Source: Flectonema sp. DT1601 (lineage: Eukaryota > Euglenozoa > Diplonemea > Diplonemida > Diplonemidae). Taken from it: DNA of 64,000 nucleotides. The notes beneath the pieces are model-generated. The model was not told the origin of the DNA. It was given only the letters and a program-made list of their open reading frames with translations, and did no database searches. The translations under genes were made by a program, and so were the position numbers. Location of the stretch: NCBI GenBank assembly GCA_964019425.1, contig OZ025808.1, positions 372,001 to 436,000 on the forward strand, read 5' to 3'. This document shows, in pieces, positions 30,545 to 41,567 of this stretch. Position 1 is the first letter of the stretch. Each line of letters opens with the position of its first letter.

Positions 30545-31828
30545 CCAGTTGCAGTAGCTAGAAAGATCACCGGCTGCGGCTTCAACACAAGGTCCCTTCC
30601 GTTACTGTGGGAGGCGAACATACTCCCGATGAGACTGCAGATTGAGAAGCAAGCCAGGATTGCCTTATTTAGGTATCGGTCACTGGATTGGGTTCCTTCA
30701 ACGAAGGGAATCGCTAGTGGAACTTGGAGTTCAACTTTACCGGCCGAGGACCGTAATATGGAGATCCAGGGGATTGTCATGCCTGACAGCATCGAGCCAT
30801 GGATAGATGTTCCGAACCTGGAGATATCTTGTGGATATGGACATTCGAAGACCGGTGTTGCTGAAGTGGACAAGGCTAAGTTCGAGGAGTACTGCAGCGA
30901 ACTTAGGCCATGTACCTCGTCCATTTTTGTTGACGGATCCCACGACCCTGTCAACTACACGGCAGGCGCAGCGGCAGTGCAGATCACGCCGTGTGAACGG
31001 ACCATGGCATCGAGACTTGTTGCAACGGAAAGTAGTTATAAAGCTGAACAGGTAACTCTGAAGCTGTCAATAAGTGAATTTGGAAAAGCAACCTCTGTCT
31101 TGGGTCCCAGATCTGGAATCACGAGAGTCTTCAGTGATTCTAAATCCAATCTGGATGAGCTGCGTGGTGGAATTGCGGCTCAGAGGAAGCTGAACTCTCT
31201 CTCGATACTAGAAGGGATAAGGAAATTAGACTCATTCGTTCACCTTCAATTCATCCCAGCTCACGTGGGAATTGAACCGCATGACAAGGCAGATGAACTG
31301 GCGAAAAAGATCTCAAAAGATGTTAAGAGCAAGCCGGTGTCAACGACTATGGACTTCTTCGCACATAAGTCAAGGATAGTGAGGGAAGCTAACAGAAAGC
31401 TGTTTGGTAAGATTATGGAGGGTTCAACAAGGGCGAAACCACCGATCAAACGGGTGATGCTTAGGCAATATCTTGATGCTACCGGAGGCCTGAGAGCGGC
31501 TCGATACCCCAAGGACATGCTGAGAGAATCAGAGATAAGGATAGCCAGGTTCAGAACGGGCTCTCACCCCCTGATCAGGGTAAATGAACTACCGATAAAG
31601 TGCCCCTTCTGCAAAAGAACAGACTCTTCTGCCCGACATCTAATATTTGATTGCGAGGATGGTGACGTGGTCCGCATCAGAGAAGGAACAATGAGATCAA
31701 ACATTCAGGAAGCGAGAATTTCCGAGACCAAACTGAATCTTTCAATAATGTTTGCGACGAGAAATCTTCACGCCCTAGCCGGCTACTTATGGCATTTGGA
31801 ACAACGAACAGGCTTATCAAACTGTTAA
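30545..31828 (+). pseudogene. LINE ORF2 C-terminal part (RNase H and CCHC), older relative of the intact LINE
   Basis: Open from 30545, first ATG at 30629. Homologous to residues ~900-1250 of the LINE at 35196-39011: EKQARIALFRYRSLDWVP, RNase H with FVDGSHD, SSYKAEQ, FSDSKSNLDEL and FIPAHVGIEPHDKADELAKK, and a CPFC...H...C knuckle near the end. It ends later than the intact copy, with ~60 extra residues. A 3' UTR to about 32050 contains GTGGTCTTTGGCCACC, matching a stem-loop in the newer copies. The upstream part is split off at 28047-28557, probably by inversion between U repeats. Confidence 0.85.
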
Positions 31829-32150
31829 CTGATTGGTAGTTGCTAATTCATTAGTATCATTCTCCCTTATCACACTCCTTAATCATCTCCTAATTTCTCT
31901 GAGGACATCCGCAGAGCTTCATGGCTCGTAGGTAACCCAGTGGTCTTTGGCCACCGTCCCTGTACTGATCCTTCGCTTTATATTAACTGTGTCTTGAGAT
32001 TCCTATCCGGGGAAGTCCTCCAACGGACTCAGGACAGTTGCGCTTGTTTTTACTTATTTACTTTATCAAAAAATAAGAAGGGCAAGAATGCTCAGAATGA
32101 AGAAAAATAAAGTGGAAAGACAGGGGGGATGTGACTAAATAAATAAATAC
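31829..32150. other. 3' UTR of the LINE fragment and spacer
   Basis: Contains the GTGGTCTTTGGCCACC stem-loop and TCCGGGGAAGTCC...GGACT pairing at ~32010. No gene. Confidence 0.5.
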
Positions 32151-33641
32151 CGTAATTATAAATATCATGGTGTATAAAAAGTCTCCAAATATCCAAAAAA
32201 TGGCCAAATCCACCATCTTTATTATATCCAAAGTTTTTTTAGTACAATCATTCACAGAAAACACTTAGCAAAATTCGGATTCCAGAAAAAAAAAATTTCT
32301 TTTTTTTGACCTCTTTCTTTTGACTTTGGTACTAAGTTATCGACATTTTGAACTGGTTAAAGTTCTACAGGCTGGTCTTGTGTACCAACCTGGTGGGGGA
32401 TTGATAACTAATGTTGAAGTTGCTTCCAGATACGTATCAGGACAACATATCCACAAATAACGTTGTTGGTAGCTGGTTGAACACCAGTCTTAATGATGAA
32501 TGATGTCAAAATTCCTAAAAGCAGCAAGTAGTAGTCTAGACGAGGCCAACTACAACTAAGGAGTTCCCTTCTCCAATCGTTGTAATACACCGAGGTATGA
32601 GGTGCGGTATTAGGAAACATGAACTCATGTTCACAACTGCGGACTTCAGGAGCTCGAGTGGATTTGCAGGATTCACAATACCTGCTTTTATAAAACCAGC
32701 CATGATAGTATTTTTCGTAATGCTATCAAGGGCTGTCACTATCTGGACCCTTCCCTTTCGCAGCGCGCTTTAAAGTTTCTATCAGCTTCTTGCTTTGATT
32801 TTTTCAACTTTTCCTCCCGCTTGCGCATCTGCTCTGTCATCCACTCACCAAGAAAGTTTGATGCTTCTTTGAAGTTGGCCATGACAGTTAGATCCAGATG
32901 AGAAGTCCATCCGCCTTGCACCAGTATAACCGTGATATTGGCTTCTTCAAATCGACGAAGGACTTCCTCAGTTATCTGCCCCCTAAACTGGTCATATACT
33001 GCGAGGCCAGGGTGATCCGATTGGAGTCCCAGCTCCTGGCGTTTCTTGTCTGAAACCAGAGAAGAGAAGCAAACACAGAGCCACCATAGGCACGGATATT
33101 CTCAATTAAATCGAGCACCCGCTTCCTCATCAGTGGTTAAGATGGTTGGTCTCCCAGATTTCACCTGCCCTTCTAGTGGTTCTCCCTTTGTCTTCCTCTT
33201 TTGTTCTTCAACCAAGAGCTTCATTGCCCTGCCTGCACTGTTGATCTCTTCTTATGGTCCGCGTTGAAGTATGCAATCGCCCTTGACACATTGGTGGCAG
33301 AGTTCACCATCTTACCAATGTTAAGCAACTCCCCCCTTGACCACTTCTCATAGCAGCGAGACGTTTGTGCTCTTTTACCCGCTCCTCTTTCTTTATCAAA
33401 CCCAGCTCCACCTTGCTTACCGACGTCTTCAGGGGTTCAAAAGGATCCCGTTTTTTCAAAAAATTCCGCATAGTGTGAAAAATTTCATCCCCAAAAACTA
33501 CCATTTTACAGTCAAAATGTGTACTTTCATACTTTTTTATAAAAATCCACCAAGTTTTTTTTCCGAGAATCCACCATCTTTTTTATATCCAAAGTTGTTA
33601 TACTCCAAATTTTTTATACACCGTGATATTTATAATTACAG
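32151..33641 (-). mobile_element. Decayed pogo-like (Tc1/mariner superfamily) DNA transposon
   Basis: Inverted ends ACCGTAATTATAAATATCAT (left) and, on the other strand, ACTGTAATTATAAATATCAC (right), with TA at the outer edge. Minus-strand pieces match the DDE region of pogo-type transposases: LGLQSDHPGLAVYDQFRGQ (~33000), RRFEEANITVILVQGGWTSH (~32920) and LDSITKNTIMAGFIKAGI (~32720). The pieces lie in different frames with stops between, so it is inactive. The N-terminal DNA-binding domain is not recognisable. Confidence 0.7.
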
Positions 33642-33770
33642 TAAATAAATAAAAATTTTTTGTACTTCTGTACTTTCTGTACTTCTGTACTTTCTGTACT
33701 TTATTGATTTCCTACCATTACCTGGTGAGAGTCGATTTTGTGCGGGTTTTCTGACAGACATAAAACTATA

Positions 33771-35195
33771 ATGAGCAGTTGTAAGGAGCTGCTTTTGGAT
33801 GTGATGCGGCTAGTACAAGAAGTGGAGAAAGGACTAGCAGGAGAAGAAAAGAGAAGGAGGGTTTTGACTCTCACGATGAGAGTGCTGGAGCAACTGACGG
33901 AGGACTCCGGTGAGAAACAAGGAGAGTCGTCAAAGAGAAAGACGACAGAGCAAGAGAGGAAGGGGAAGGAGTCCGGGGGACAACGACAGGAAGCGGCGAG
34001 CACGGTGAGGGATGGAAATGATGGAGGCCCGACACCAACTACCAACAACAAGAAACCCACTCTGCCAGAGTGGTACATTCACGCAGCGTGGGCTAAAGCA
34101 ACACCTACGCTTAAATTCTCAGAAGCAATCGATGCCTCCAAAAACAACGCGGACGGACTCGTGCTCATCAGCTCAAAGGCTGATTATGAAGCACTGAAGC
34201 AAACACGAACGAAGGGCGACTGGGCTGCCATCTCAAAGTCCAAACTGTTTAAAACAACAGTCCCAGTCGCACTTCCAGTCGTAAAGAAGTGCGGAACCTG
34301 CGTCATTCGTAGGGTATTTGTCACCCCGATTTGTGGCAAAGATTTCACTGCCGCAAGAGAAGACACCATCGAGCCACCACAGCCAGACCCAGTTCTATTC
34401 GTACAAGACTGGAGTAAATCAGCAGAGAGCACTCTCACCACTAAGGTGAGAGAATTAATTAAAAAGTGGGAGCTGAAGACATCGCCCTTCGGATTTAAAA
34501 AATGCGATATGCACACATCTATGGCGATCCGTGTGCCAAACTTCAGAATTTCTGAAATTCTGGAATACAACAACAGCGACACCTCCAGTGAGAAGAGAGA
34601 TCTATTCATCAGAAACCCATCTTGGTCCAATGGCCAAGACTCTTGGAACACAGTTCAGTTCGTTAAGGACTTGGGCTTCAAAGCGGTGCTGGGCAAACTT
34701 TCAGTTCTTTCAGCAATCAAAGGTAGCTTCTACATCACGAAGTTCCGAGAGTGCTTTGGGCTGAAAGTTCAACCCGGGTTTACTCAAAAAGTGAGAGAAT
34801 CACTCGGGGATTCTCTGAAACCCGCTCTGCCGACTGGTCAGCGTTTTATAATTAAATCACTGGCTATTAAGAAGTTCACGACGCAACAGATCAGCGATCA
34901 CCTGTTGCATGCATACAAGTGGAGTCACACAATTGTGGCTAGTTTTCATAAGGGAGGCAACAAAACGTTAATTGCAATCTCTGAATCGGTTCCATCATCA
35001 AGCTTCGTCGACATGGGCAAAGATGCGTACCTTGTAATCAACATGGAAACCAAAAAAGAAAAGCCGGTCAAATTGGGGCCGACCTTCAACCCGGGCAAGG
35101 GTCCAGTTATATCTGGTGATCTGAAGCGACACTGTGCTGAAGAACCAACCGATACTACTGAAACGACTGATGTGGAAATGGATAATTCAAACTGA
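33771..35195 (+). CDS. LINE ORF1 protein
   Basis: 474 aa from the ATG at 33771, ending in TGA at 35193-35195. Residues ~5-50 form a short coiled coil (LLLDVMRLVQEVEKGLAG), 55-105 are a charged low-complexity stretch, and 110-440 look globular. No CCHC knuckle or RRM is obvious; a KKCGTC...ICG cluster lies near residue 175. In LINEs this product usually binds the element's RNA. Remarkably, the frame continues open past the TGA directly into ORF2, with no other stop. A stop-codon read-through or reinitiation step would then make ORF2 protein. Confidence 0.75.
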   Translation: MSSCKELLLDVMRLVQEVEKGLAGEEKRRRVLTLTMRVLEQLTEDSGEKQGESSKRKTTEQERKGKESGGQRQEAASTVRDGNDGGPTPTTNNKKPTLPEWYIHAAWAKATPTLKFSEAIDASKNNADGLVLISSKADYEALKQTRTKGDWAAISKSKLFKTTVPVALPVVKKCGTCVIRRVFVTPICGKDFTAAREDTIEPPQPDPVLFVQDWSKSAESTLTTKVRELIKKWELKTSPFGFKKCDMHTSMAIRVPNFRISEILEYNNSDTSSEKRDLFIRNPSWSNGQDSWNTVQFVKDLGFKAVLGKLSVLSAIKGSFYITKFRECFGLKVQPGFTQKVRESLGDSLKPALPTGQRFIIKSLAIKKFTTQQISDHLLHAYKWSHTIVASFHKGGNKTLIAISESVPSSSFVDMGKDAYLVINMETKKEKPVKLGPTFNPGKGPVISGDLKRHCAEEPTDTTETTDVEMDNSN

Positions 35196-38100
35196 CTTGA
35201 CAAACGAACACCGTCAACTTCAAATTCTAAAAATGACTCACATCATAGTAAAGTTCTGGTGAAGCCGACTACTGTAACAGCACCGACTGTCTCTCAAACT
35301 GAAAAAGAACTGAACCGAAGTTTATTACTGCTGGCAGGCGACGTCGAACGCAACCCTGGACCTGAAAATTCGTTACTCTCAGTGTTGAGCTGGAACTGTA
35401 GATCGATAAGTCAGAAGGGGTCTTATATTCAAAGACTCCTATCTCACTACTCGCCGGATGTACTGTGCTTACAGGAAACCTGGTCGAAGGAACACATTTC
35501 GCACCCCGGCTATTATACATATAGGAAGGACAGAAATACAAAAGGTGGTGGCATTATAATAATGGCAAAGAGATGCTTCTCACAAGGAATCAGTGATGAA
35601 GAATTATTTTCGAGAACAAGCGGTATCGAAGCTATGATGCTGAATGTTGGTGGTGTCAATGTTATTAACGTTTACGCTCCCCCTGGGTGTATCATTAGAG
35701 AAGATGATCTTCCGATCACAACGAAGTCTATTATTGCGGGCGACTTTAACGCACACAACCTCGTCTGGTCTACCAGGACAACCAAATCTGGTAAAGAATT
35801 ATTTAATTGGGCGGATCGCAATGACGTTCTCGTAGCAAACAGACCTGGTCAAATTACTCGGCCCAAACACGACATTCCTGGTGGTGGTACCTCACCTGAC
35901 GTCATATTCTTCAAAGGATCAATTGTATTAGAAGAATTTTCAATCATAAATGAAGACAGTAAACATAACTCGGATCATCGACCTCTACTCGCTATCTTCG
36001 ACACAATGGCTCACCTCTCTCAAGCAACAGTTGGAGCAAGGAAACGAACTGTCTGGGATTTCAAATCTACAAACTGGAGTGCTTTCAGACAGCAACTTGA
36101 TAGAAGAATTGATAGGGCTAAGTTCTCGGATGATGCCACTGGTAATGTTGGATTATTAAATAACATAATACATGAAGTAGCTGCGAGGAACGTGCGGAGG
36201 AGAATCTTATTTAAGGGCAAGCGCCGACGTAAGTGGAAGACCTCTTCACCTGAATCTATAAAATCAAAAGGTAGTCACCTGAAAGACCAACTGAAGAAGG
36301 GGAACAACTTTAACTTCGCCTTCAAGAAGATTAAAGAACTCCAACAGGACGCTGGCAAGGACATCAGCGTATCAAATATATCTGAGAACGATTTACCTGC
36401 AGCATTTCTGGACCTCTTTGTGGCCGATGGGGATGCTGCTAAACTCGAAGCCCCTTCATTGAAGAAAGAAGACTTGGAATTGGACATCTGTTGTGACTTC
36501 ACAGATACCGAGATATCAGCAGCAATAAAGAACCTGAAGCCTCGCAAAGCAGCAGGCCCTGACGGTATTCACAACGAAATGCTTAAGAACTTATCTCAGA
36601 AGGCAGTTGACTGTTTATTAAAGGTGATCAATTCTTCGTGGAGATCCTCCAATGTTCCGTATCTTTGGAAACAGGGGTTAATCAAACCGATGTTCAAGTC
36701 GGGCAAACCGCGGAACGATATTAAAAGCTACAGACCAATCACACTCACTTCGGTTGTCGGCAAACTGGCTGAGAGGTTGGTGTATGACAGGCTCATGCAT
36801 TGGCTTACCGAAAACTCAGCACTCAGTCCAATTCAAGCTGGCTTCAGACGGGGCAGAAATACCTGCGAGCAAATCACAATTCTGGTGGACGCCATGGTAA
36901 ACAACCACACGAAGGGGAGGAGGTCAGTCTTCTTGTCATTCGATTTCACAGCAGCTTTCGATAGGATAAACCATCAAATCCTACTTTCAAAACTACAAAG
37001 AATGGGCATCCCAACCTTCATCGTTCGATGGATAACGGACTTTCTAACCAATAGGAAGGTCAGAGTTGATGCAAATGGACATTTCAGTAAGTTTCGTACG
37101 CTGTCAAAAGGAGTGCCTCAAGGATCAATCTTAGGCCCACTACTCTATTTAATATATGTTGACGATCTGTGTAAGATTCTCTCACAAGAGAAGGAAACGA
37201 CTTTGACCGCACTGTATGCAGACGACACCGCTTGTGCAGTATTTGGCTCGACCATGGACGAAGCAATCTCAAACGCTCAACGAATACTCGACATCGTTGA
37301 CAAGTGGTGCCGTGATAATGACATGGCACTTTCAGTCTCCAAGACTTGCGCTCTGAAAATGGATATTCAATCAAAAGAAGTAACCCTGACTGATACTAGC
37401 GACCGCGAACTCTTATTCTCAAAATCACTGGAAGTACGTTCGTTAGATATTGACTATTTTGATCTAGACAGCATGATCAACACGACGACGACAAGGCCCA
37501 CTTTACTGAGTGGTGAAACGATCCTCGAAGTAGAGGGGAAACCCATCAGGACTCAACAAGAATTAGAAGATTTACTGATGTTGAACATCCACGACGAGAT
37601 GAATGTCAAAGCGAAAATTAAAATTGCCTTCCTACTGCCGATCACGGACTCAGTGAAATATCTGGGTGTTTACATTGATAACAGGCTCAGGTTTGATAAA
37701 CAGTTAGAGAAAATACACGACGAACTGAAGAAAGGGATCTCCCTTCTGCAGTGCCTCCAGCCATATGAATTGGACTACAAGACCCTAAAGATGGTTAAAA
37801 ACTTGTACGTGACAGCGAGGATTTCCTATGCACTGGACAGCTTTGGTTGGTTGCTCAACCAGCATAAAACGGACGCTATCGACTTCGAGATGAGAAAAAT
37901 AGCGAGACTCGTAACAGGATGCAGCAGATGTACTCCGAGGGAGTTGCTCCTTTGGGAAGCCGACATCTTACCGTTTAAAAGACAAATCGAAAAGCAGACT
38001 AAAATTGCCTATTTCAGGTACAAAGCCATGACCTGGGTGCCGGACACCAACTCACTCGCATCGCCTCAAAGCTTCTGGGGTGGCCTCATTCCCCGTTCTG

Positions 38101-39011
38101 AAGGTCAACTAGAAAGCGTGGGGATCGTTCAACCTGACTCTATCAAACCTTGGATTGCTTCGGACAATGTTCAAATCAGCAACAGCTGCGGTTTTACAAA
38201 ATCCCCTGATCCCGCAGTGGACAGGGAGAAATTCCTTACCTACAACGCGACACTTCCTCCGGTGGACATGGTGATCAACTGTGACGGTTCATACTCTTCG
38301 AATGCGTCAGGCGCGGCTCTCATTGCTAAGTCACGAGACGGAAAGAAACGTGCTCATGCGACCAGATTAGTGCGTGCGGATTGCAGCTACAGAACTGAGC
38401 AACATGCCTTGAAAAATGCGGCAAACTACTTAAACTGGAAGGTACAGAAAGACGGGTTAACTAAGTCAGTCAGAATCTATACCGACTCAAAATCATTGTT
38501 GGACGAGTTGAAGGGTGGCAGGTGTAAACAGAGAAACACCAGATCCCTCGGCATCCTCGAGAACCTGCGGAACTGCGGTATGAAAGTACATCTTCTATTC
38601 ATCCCTTCTCACATGGGGATAGAAGCACACGACGAAGTTGATGAACTTGCTAAGAAATCGGCTCACAACAGATACCTCCCTCAAATCCCAATCCGAGGAT
38701 CCTTCTTCTATCACAAATCCCGAGTGAGGAGGGGGATCACGAAGGACATTTGGAACAGAATTGGTTACACCTGCTATAAAAACACCGTCAAAGGTGCCGC
38801 GATAAAATATCCTCCCGACATGAAAAGGAGCGATGAAATCAGAATTGCGAATTTCAGAACGGGGTGTCATCCACTGATGCAAAACTGGCGGAAAGCCATC
38901 AAATGTCCATTCTGCCATAGCGCTCCATCCAACCAACTCCACCTACTCGTAGGCTGTCCATCACAGAAACTCGATGCAGCCAGATATGAAATCCTTGGCT
39001 TTTCTACATAG
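35196..39011 (+). CDS. LINE ORF2 polyprotein: 2A - APE endonuclease - RT - RNase H - CCHC
   Basis: Open from the codon after the ORF1 TGA to TAG at 39011; no ATG before the endonuclease, so initiation is by read-through, reinitiation or a non-AUG codon (GTG at 35259, used for numbering). LLLLAGDVERNPGP at residues 22-35 is a canonical 2A motif. APE: N46, E73, D162, N164, H240. RT: GPDGI near 433, Y653-ADD. RNase H: D1009, TDSKSLLDEL, PSHMGIEAHDEVDELAKK. CCHC knuckle near 1216. About 110 residues between the RT palm and DSVKYLG are extra, including a PDZ-like GETILEVEGKPIRTQQELE at ~748. The homologous copy 2 reads TTG where this has TAG, so this copy lacks about 33 C-terminal residues. Confidence 0.9.
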   Translation, partial: LDKRTPSTSNSKNDSHHSKVLVKPTTVTAPTVSQTEKELNRSLLLLAGDVERNPGPENSLLSVLSWNCRSISQKGSYIQRLLSHYSPDVLCLQETWSKEHISHPGYYTYRKDRNTKGGGIIIMAKRCFSQGISDEELFSRTSGIEAMMLNVGGVNVINVYAPPGCIIREDDLPITTKSIIAGDFNAHNLVWSTRTTKSGKELFNWADRNDVLVANRPGQITRPKHDIPGGGTSPDVIFFKGSIVLEEFSIINEDSKHNSDHRPLLAIFDTMAHLSQATVGARKRTVWDFKSTNWSAFRQQLDRRIDRAKFSDDATGNVGLLNNIIHEVAARNVRRRILFKGKRRRKWKTSSPESIKSKGSHLKDQLKKGNNFNFAFKKIKELQQDAGKDISVSNISENDLPAAFLDLFVADGDAAKLEAPSLKKEDLELDICCDFTDTEISAAIKNLKPRKAAGPDGIHNEMLKNLSQKAVDCLLKVINSSWRSSNVPYLWKQGLIKPMFKSGKPRNDIKSYRPITLTSVVGKLAERLVYDRLMHWLTENSALSPIQAGFRRGRNTCEQITILVDAMVNNHTKGRRSVFLSFDFTAAFDRINHQILLSKLQRMGIPTFIVRWITDFLTNRKVRVDANGHFSKFRTLSKGVPQGSILGPLLYLIYVDDLCKILSQEKETTLTALYADDTACAVFGSTMDEAISNAQRILDIVDKWCRDNDMALSVSKTCALKMDIQSKEVTLTDTSDRELLFSKSLEVRSLDIDYFDLDSMINTTTTRPTLLSGETILEVEGKPIRTQQELEDLLMLNIHDEMNVKAKIKIAFLLPITDSVKYLGVYIDNRLRFDKQLEKIHDELKKGISLLQCLQPYELDYKTLKMVKNLYVTARISYALDSFGWLLNQHKTDAIDFEMRKIARLVTGCSRCTPRELLLWEADILPFKRQIEKQTKIAYFRYKAMTWVPDTNSLASPQSFWGGLIPRSEGQLESVGIVQPDSIKPWIASDNVQISNSCGFTKSPDPAVDREKFLTYNATLPPVDMVINCDGSYSSNASGAALIAKSRDGKKRAHATRLVRADCSYRTEQHALKNAANYLNWKVQKDGLTKSVRIYTDSKSLLDELKGGRCKQRNTRSLGILENLRNCGMKVHLLFIPSHMGIEAHDEVDELAKKSAHNRYLPQIPIRGSFFYHKSRVRRGITKDIWNRIGYTCYKNTVKGAAIKYPPDMKRSDEIRIANFRTGCHPLMQNWRKAIKCPFCHSAPSNQLHLLVGCPSQKLDAARYEILGFST

Positions 39012-39674
39012 ACAGGCAAATGGGACCGATCAAGTGATCTAATCCTCATCAACGGCATTCCTGCCAGTCTTGGCTCAATCTTTGCCACCAGCTGGCTTCC
39101 TTCAGTAGCGATGTTGATCAGGTGGATGGAACAAGCATCCAACCTGAGACTTTGGAATTGTGTAGGTGACACGTAGTCGCCATTTAAGTGTTTTATCAAT
39201 ATTTAGTATTTTCATCATTATCAATCATCTCCAGGTTGGGTAACTGCACATCACCTTCGGTGTTGTCTCAGTGTCCCTTCCAATACTCCTTTCTCCTTCT
39301 TCTCCTATTCTCCTTATAAATTTCTCTTGAGGGCAGGCCTTCGGGCTGTTCAAGTGGTCTTTGACCACCGCTCTAGTTATATGCTCGACTCTTTGTTTTC
39401 CTTATCGATGGTAGGAATGGCAACCGAATTAGCTTCATGTGTCCAATTTCAAGGACGCGTGACCATTTATTTTTTTCCGTTGCCGCTCTTCTTACGTCCT
39501 CAGGCGGAGCCTACCTATGTTTCCCGTGTTTTCCAATTTGTCAGACTTAAACCAAAAGAAAGTATAAAAGAAAGACAAAACATAGAAGTGAAAAGAACAA
39601 AAACAAAGAGTTTGGTAGCACAGACGAGTGTAACCAAAAAAAAAAAAAAAAAATTGTGACGAAAAAATTGTGAC

Positions 39675-40526
39675 AACTGTGACGGTTCATACTCTTCGAA
39701 TGCGTCAGGCGCGGCTCTCATTGCTAAGTCACGAGACGGAAAGAAACGTGCTCATGCGACCAGATTAGTGCGTGCGGATTGCAGCTACAGAACTGAGCAA
39801 CATGCCTTGAAAAATGCGGCAAACTACTTAAACTGGAAGGTACAGAAAGACGGGTTAACTAAGTCAGTCAGAATCTATACCGACTCAAAATCATTGTTGG
39901 ACGAGTTGAAGGGTGGCAGGTGTAAACAGAGAAACACCAGATCCCTCGGCATCCTCGAGAACCTACGGAACTGCGGTATGAAAGTACATCTTCAATTCAT
40001 CCCTTCTCACATGGGGATAGAAGCACACGACGAAGTTGATGAACTTGCTAAGAAGTCGGCTCACAACAGATACCTCCCTCAAATCCCAATCCGAGGATCC
40101 TTCTTCTATCACAAATCCCGAGTGAGGAGGGGGATCACGAAGGACATTTGGAACAGAATTGGTTACACCTGCTATAAAAACACCGTCAAAGGTGCCGCGA
40201 TAAAATATCCTCCCGACATGAAAAGGAGCGATGAAATCAGAATTGCGAATTTTAGAACGGGGTGTCATCCACTGATGCAAAACTGGCGGAAAGCCATCAA
40301 ATGTCCATTCTGCCATAGCGCTCCATCCAACCAACTCCACCTACTCGTAGGCTGTCCATCACAGAAACTCGATGCAGCCAGATATGAAATCCTTGGCTTT
40401 TCTACATTGACAGGCAAATGGGACCGATCAAGTGATCTAATCCTCATCAACGGCATTCCTGCCGGTCTTGGCTCAATCTTTGCCACCAGCTGGCTTCCTT
40501 CAGTAGCGATGTTGATCACAACCTGA
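39675..40526 (+). pseudogene. RNase H-CCHC portion of LINE ORF2 (copy 2)
   Basis: Open frame for the last ~280 codons: RNase H residues after the first Asp (CDGSYSSNASGAAL) through the CCHC knuckle. It continues 33 codons beyond the stop of copy 1 and ends ...SWLPSVAMLITT, which probably shows the family's true C terminus more closely. Lacks APE and RT, so cannot act alone. Confidence 0.85.
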
Positions 40527-41017
40527 GACTTTGGAATTGTGTAGGTGACACGTAGTCGCCATTTAAGTGTTTTATCAATATTTAGTATTTTCATCATTAT
40601 CAATCATCTCCAGGTTGGGTAACTGCACATCACCTTCGGTTGTCTCAGTGTCCCTTCCAATACTCCTTTCTCCTTCTTCTCCTATTCTCCTTATAAATTT
40701 CTCTTGAGGGCAGGCCTTCGGGCTGTTCAAGTGGTCTTTGACCACCGCTCTAGTTATATGCTCGACTCTTTGTTTTCCTTATCGATGGTAGGAATGGTAA
40801 CCGAATTAGCTTCGTGTGTCCAATTTCAAGGACGCGTGACCATTTATTTTTCCGTTGCCGCTCTTCTTACGTCCTCAGGCGGAGCCTACCTATGTTTCCC
40901 GTGTTTTCCAATTTGTCAGACTTAAACCAAAAGAAAGTATAAAAGAAAGACAAAACAAAGAAGTGAAAAGAACAAAAACAAAGAGTCTGGAAGCACAGAC
41001 GAGTGTAACCAAAAAAC
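39675..41017 (+). mobile_element. LINE copy 2, 5'-truncated
   Basis: Begins inside the RNase H coding region at the point matching 38279 of copy 1 and is almost identical thereafter. It ends GAGTGTAACCAAAAAA at ~41017, where copy 3 starts. There is no duplication at its ends beyond GTGAC-type short matches. Confidence 0.9.
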
Positions 41018-41465
41018 GAAATTCCTAACCTTGAAGCTCTCTTCACTTTGGCGTGGCTTCCATCACTCGCGTTGATCATAAGGTGGATGGAACAGACATC
41101 TAACCTTAGACTTTGGAAGTAAAGTAGGTGACATGTAGTCGCCAATATCAATTTGTTATTATTTTTTAGTATTTTCATCATTATCAATCATCTCCTGGTT
41201 GGGTAACTGCACACCACCTTCGGTGTTGTCGCAGTGTCTCTTCCAACACTCCTGTCTCCTTCTTCTCCTATTCTCCTTATAAATTTCTCTTGAGGGCAGG
41301 CCTTCGGGCTGTTCAAGTGGTCTTTGACCACCGCTCTAGTTATATGCTCGATTCTTTGTTTTTTCCTTATCGATGGTAGGAATGGTAACCGAATTAGCTT
41401 CATGTGTCCAATTTCAAGGACGCGTGACCACTTATTTTTCCGTTGCCGCTCTTCTTACGTCCTCA

Positions 41466-41567
41466 GGCGGAGCCTACCTATGTTTCCCGTGTTTTCCAAT
41501 TTGTCAGACTTAAACCAAAAGAAAGTATAAAAGAAAGACAAAACAAAGAAGTGAAAAGAACAAAAAC

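Larger units (their letters stand above)
33660..39655 (+). mobile_element. LINE copy 1 (APE-RT-RNase H, Ingi/I-like, with 2A motif)
   Basis: Two large ORFs in one frame, a 3' UTR of ~640 bp and an A run (39638-39655). The 5' boundary is uncertain; a (GTACTTCTGTACTTTCT) run precedes ORF1 at 33660-33705. Two further copies of the 3' part follow head to tail (39675-41017, 41018-41975). The domain set APE + RT + RNase H + CCHC fits the I/Ingi group. Confidence 0.85.

Noticed and set aside
35193-35195. UGA reassigned as a sense codon in this organism
   Set aside because: The host genes show no in-frame TGA and two ORFs of the YR element end in TGA, so a standard code fits best.
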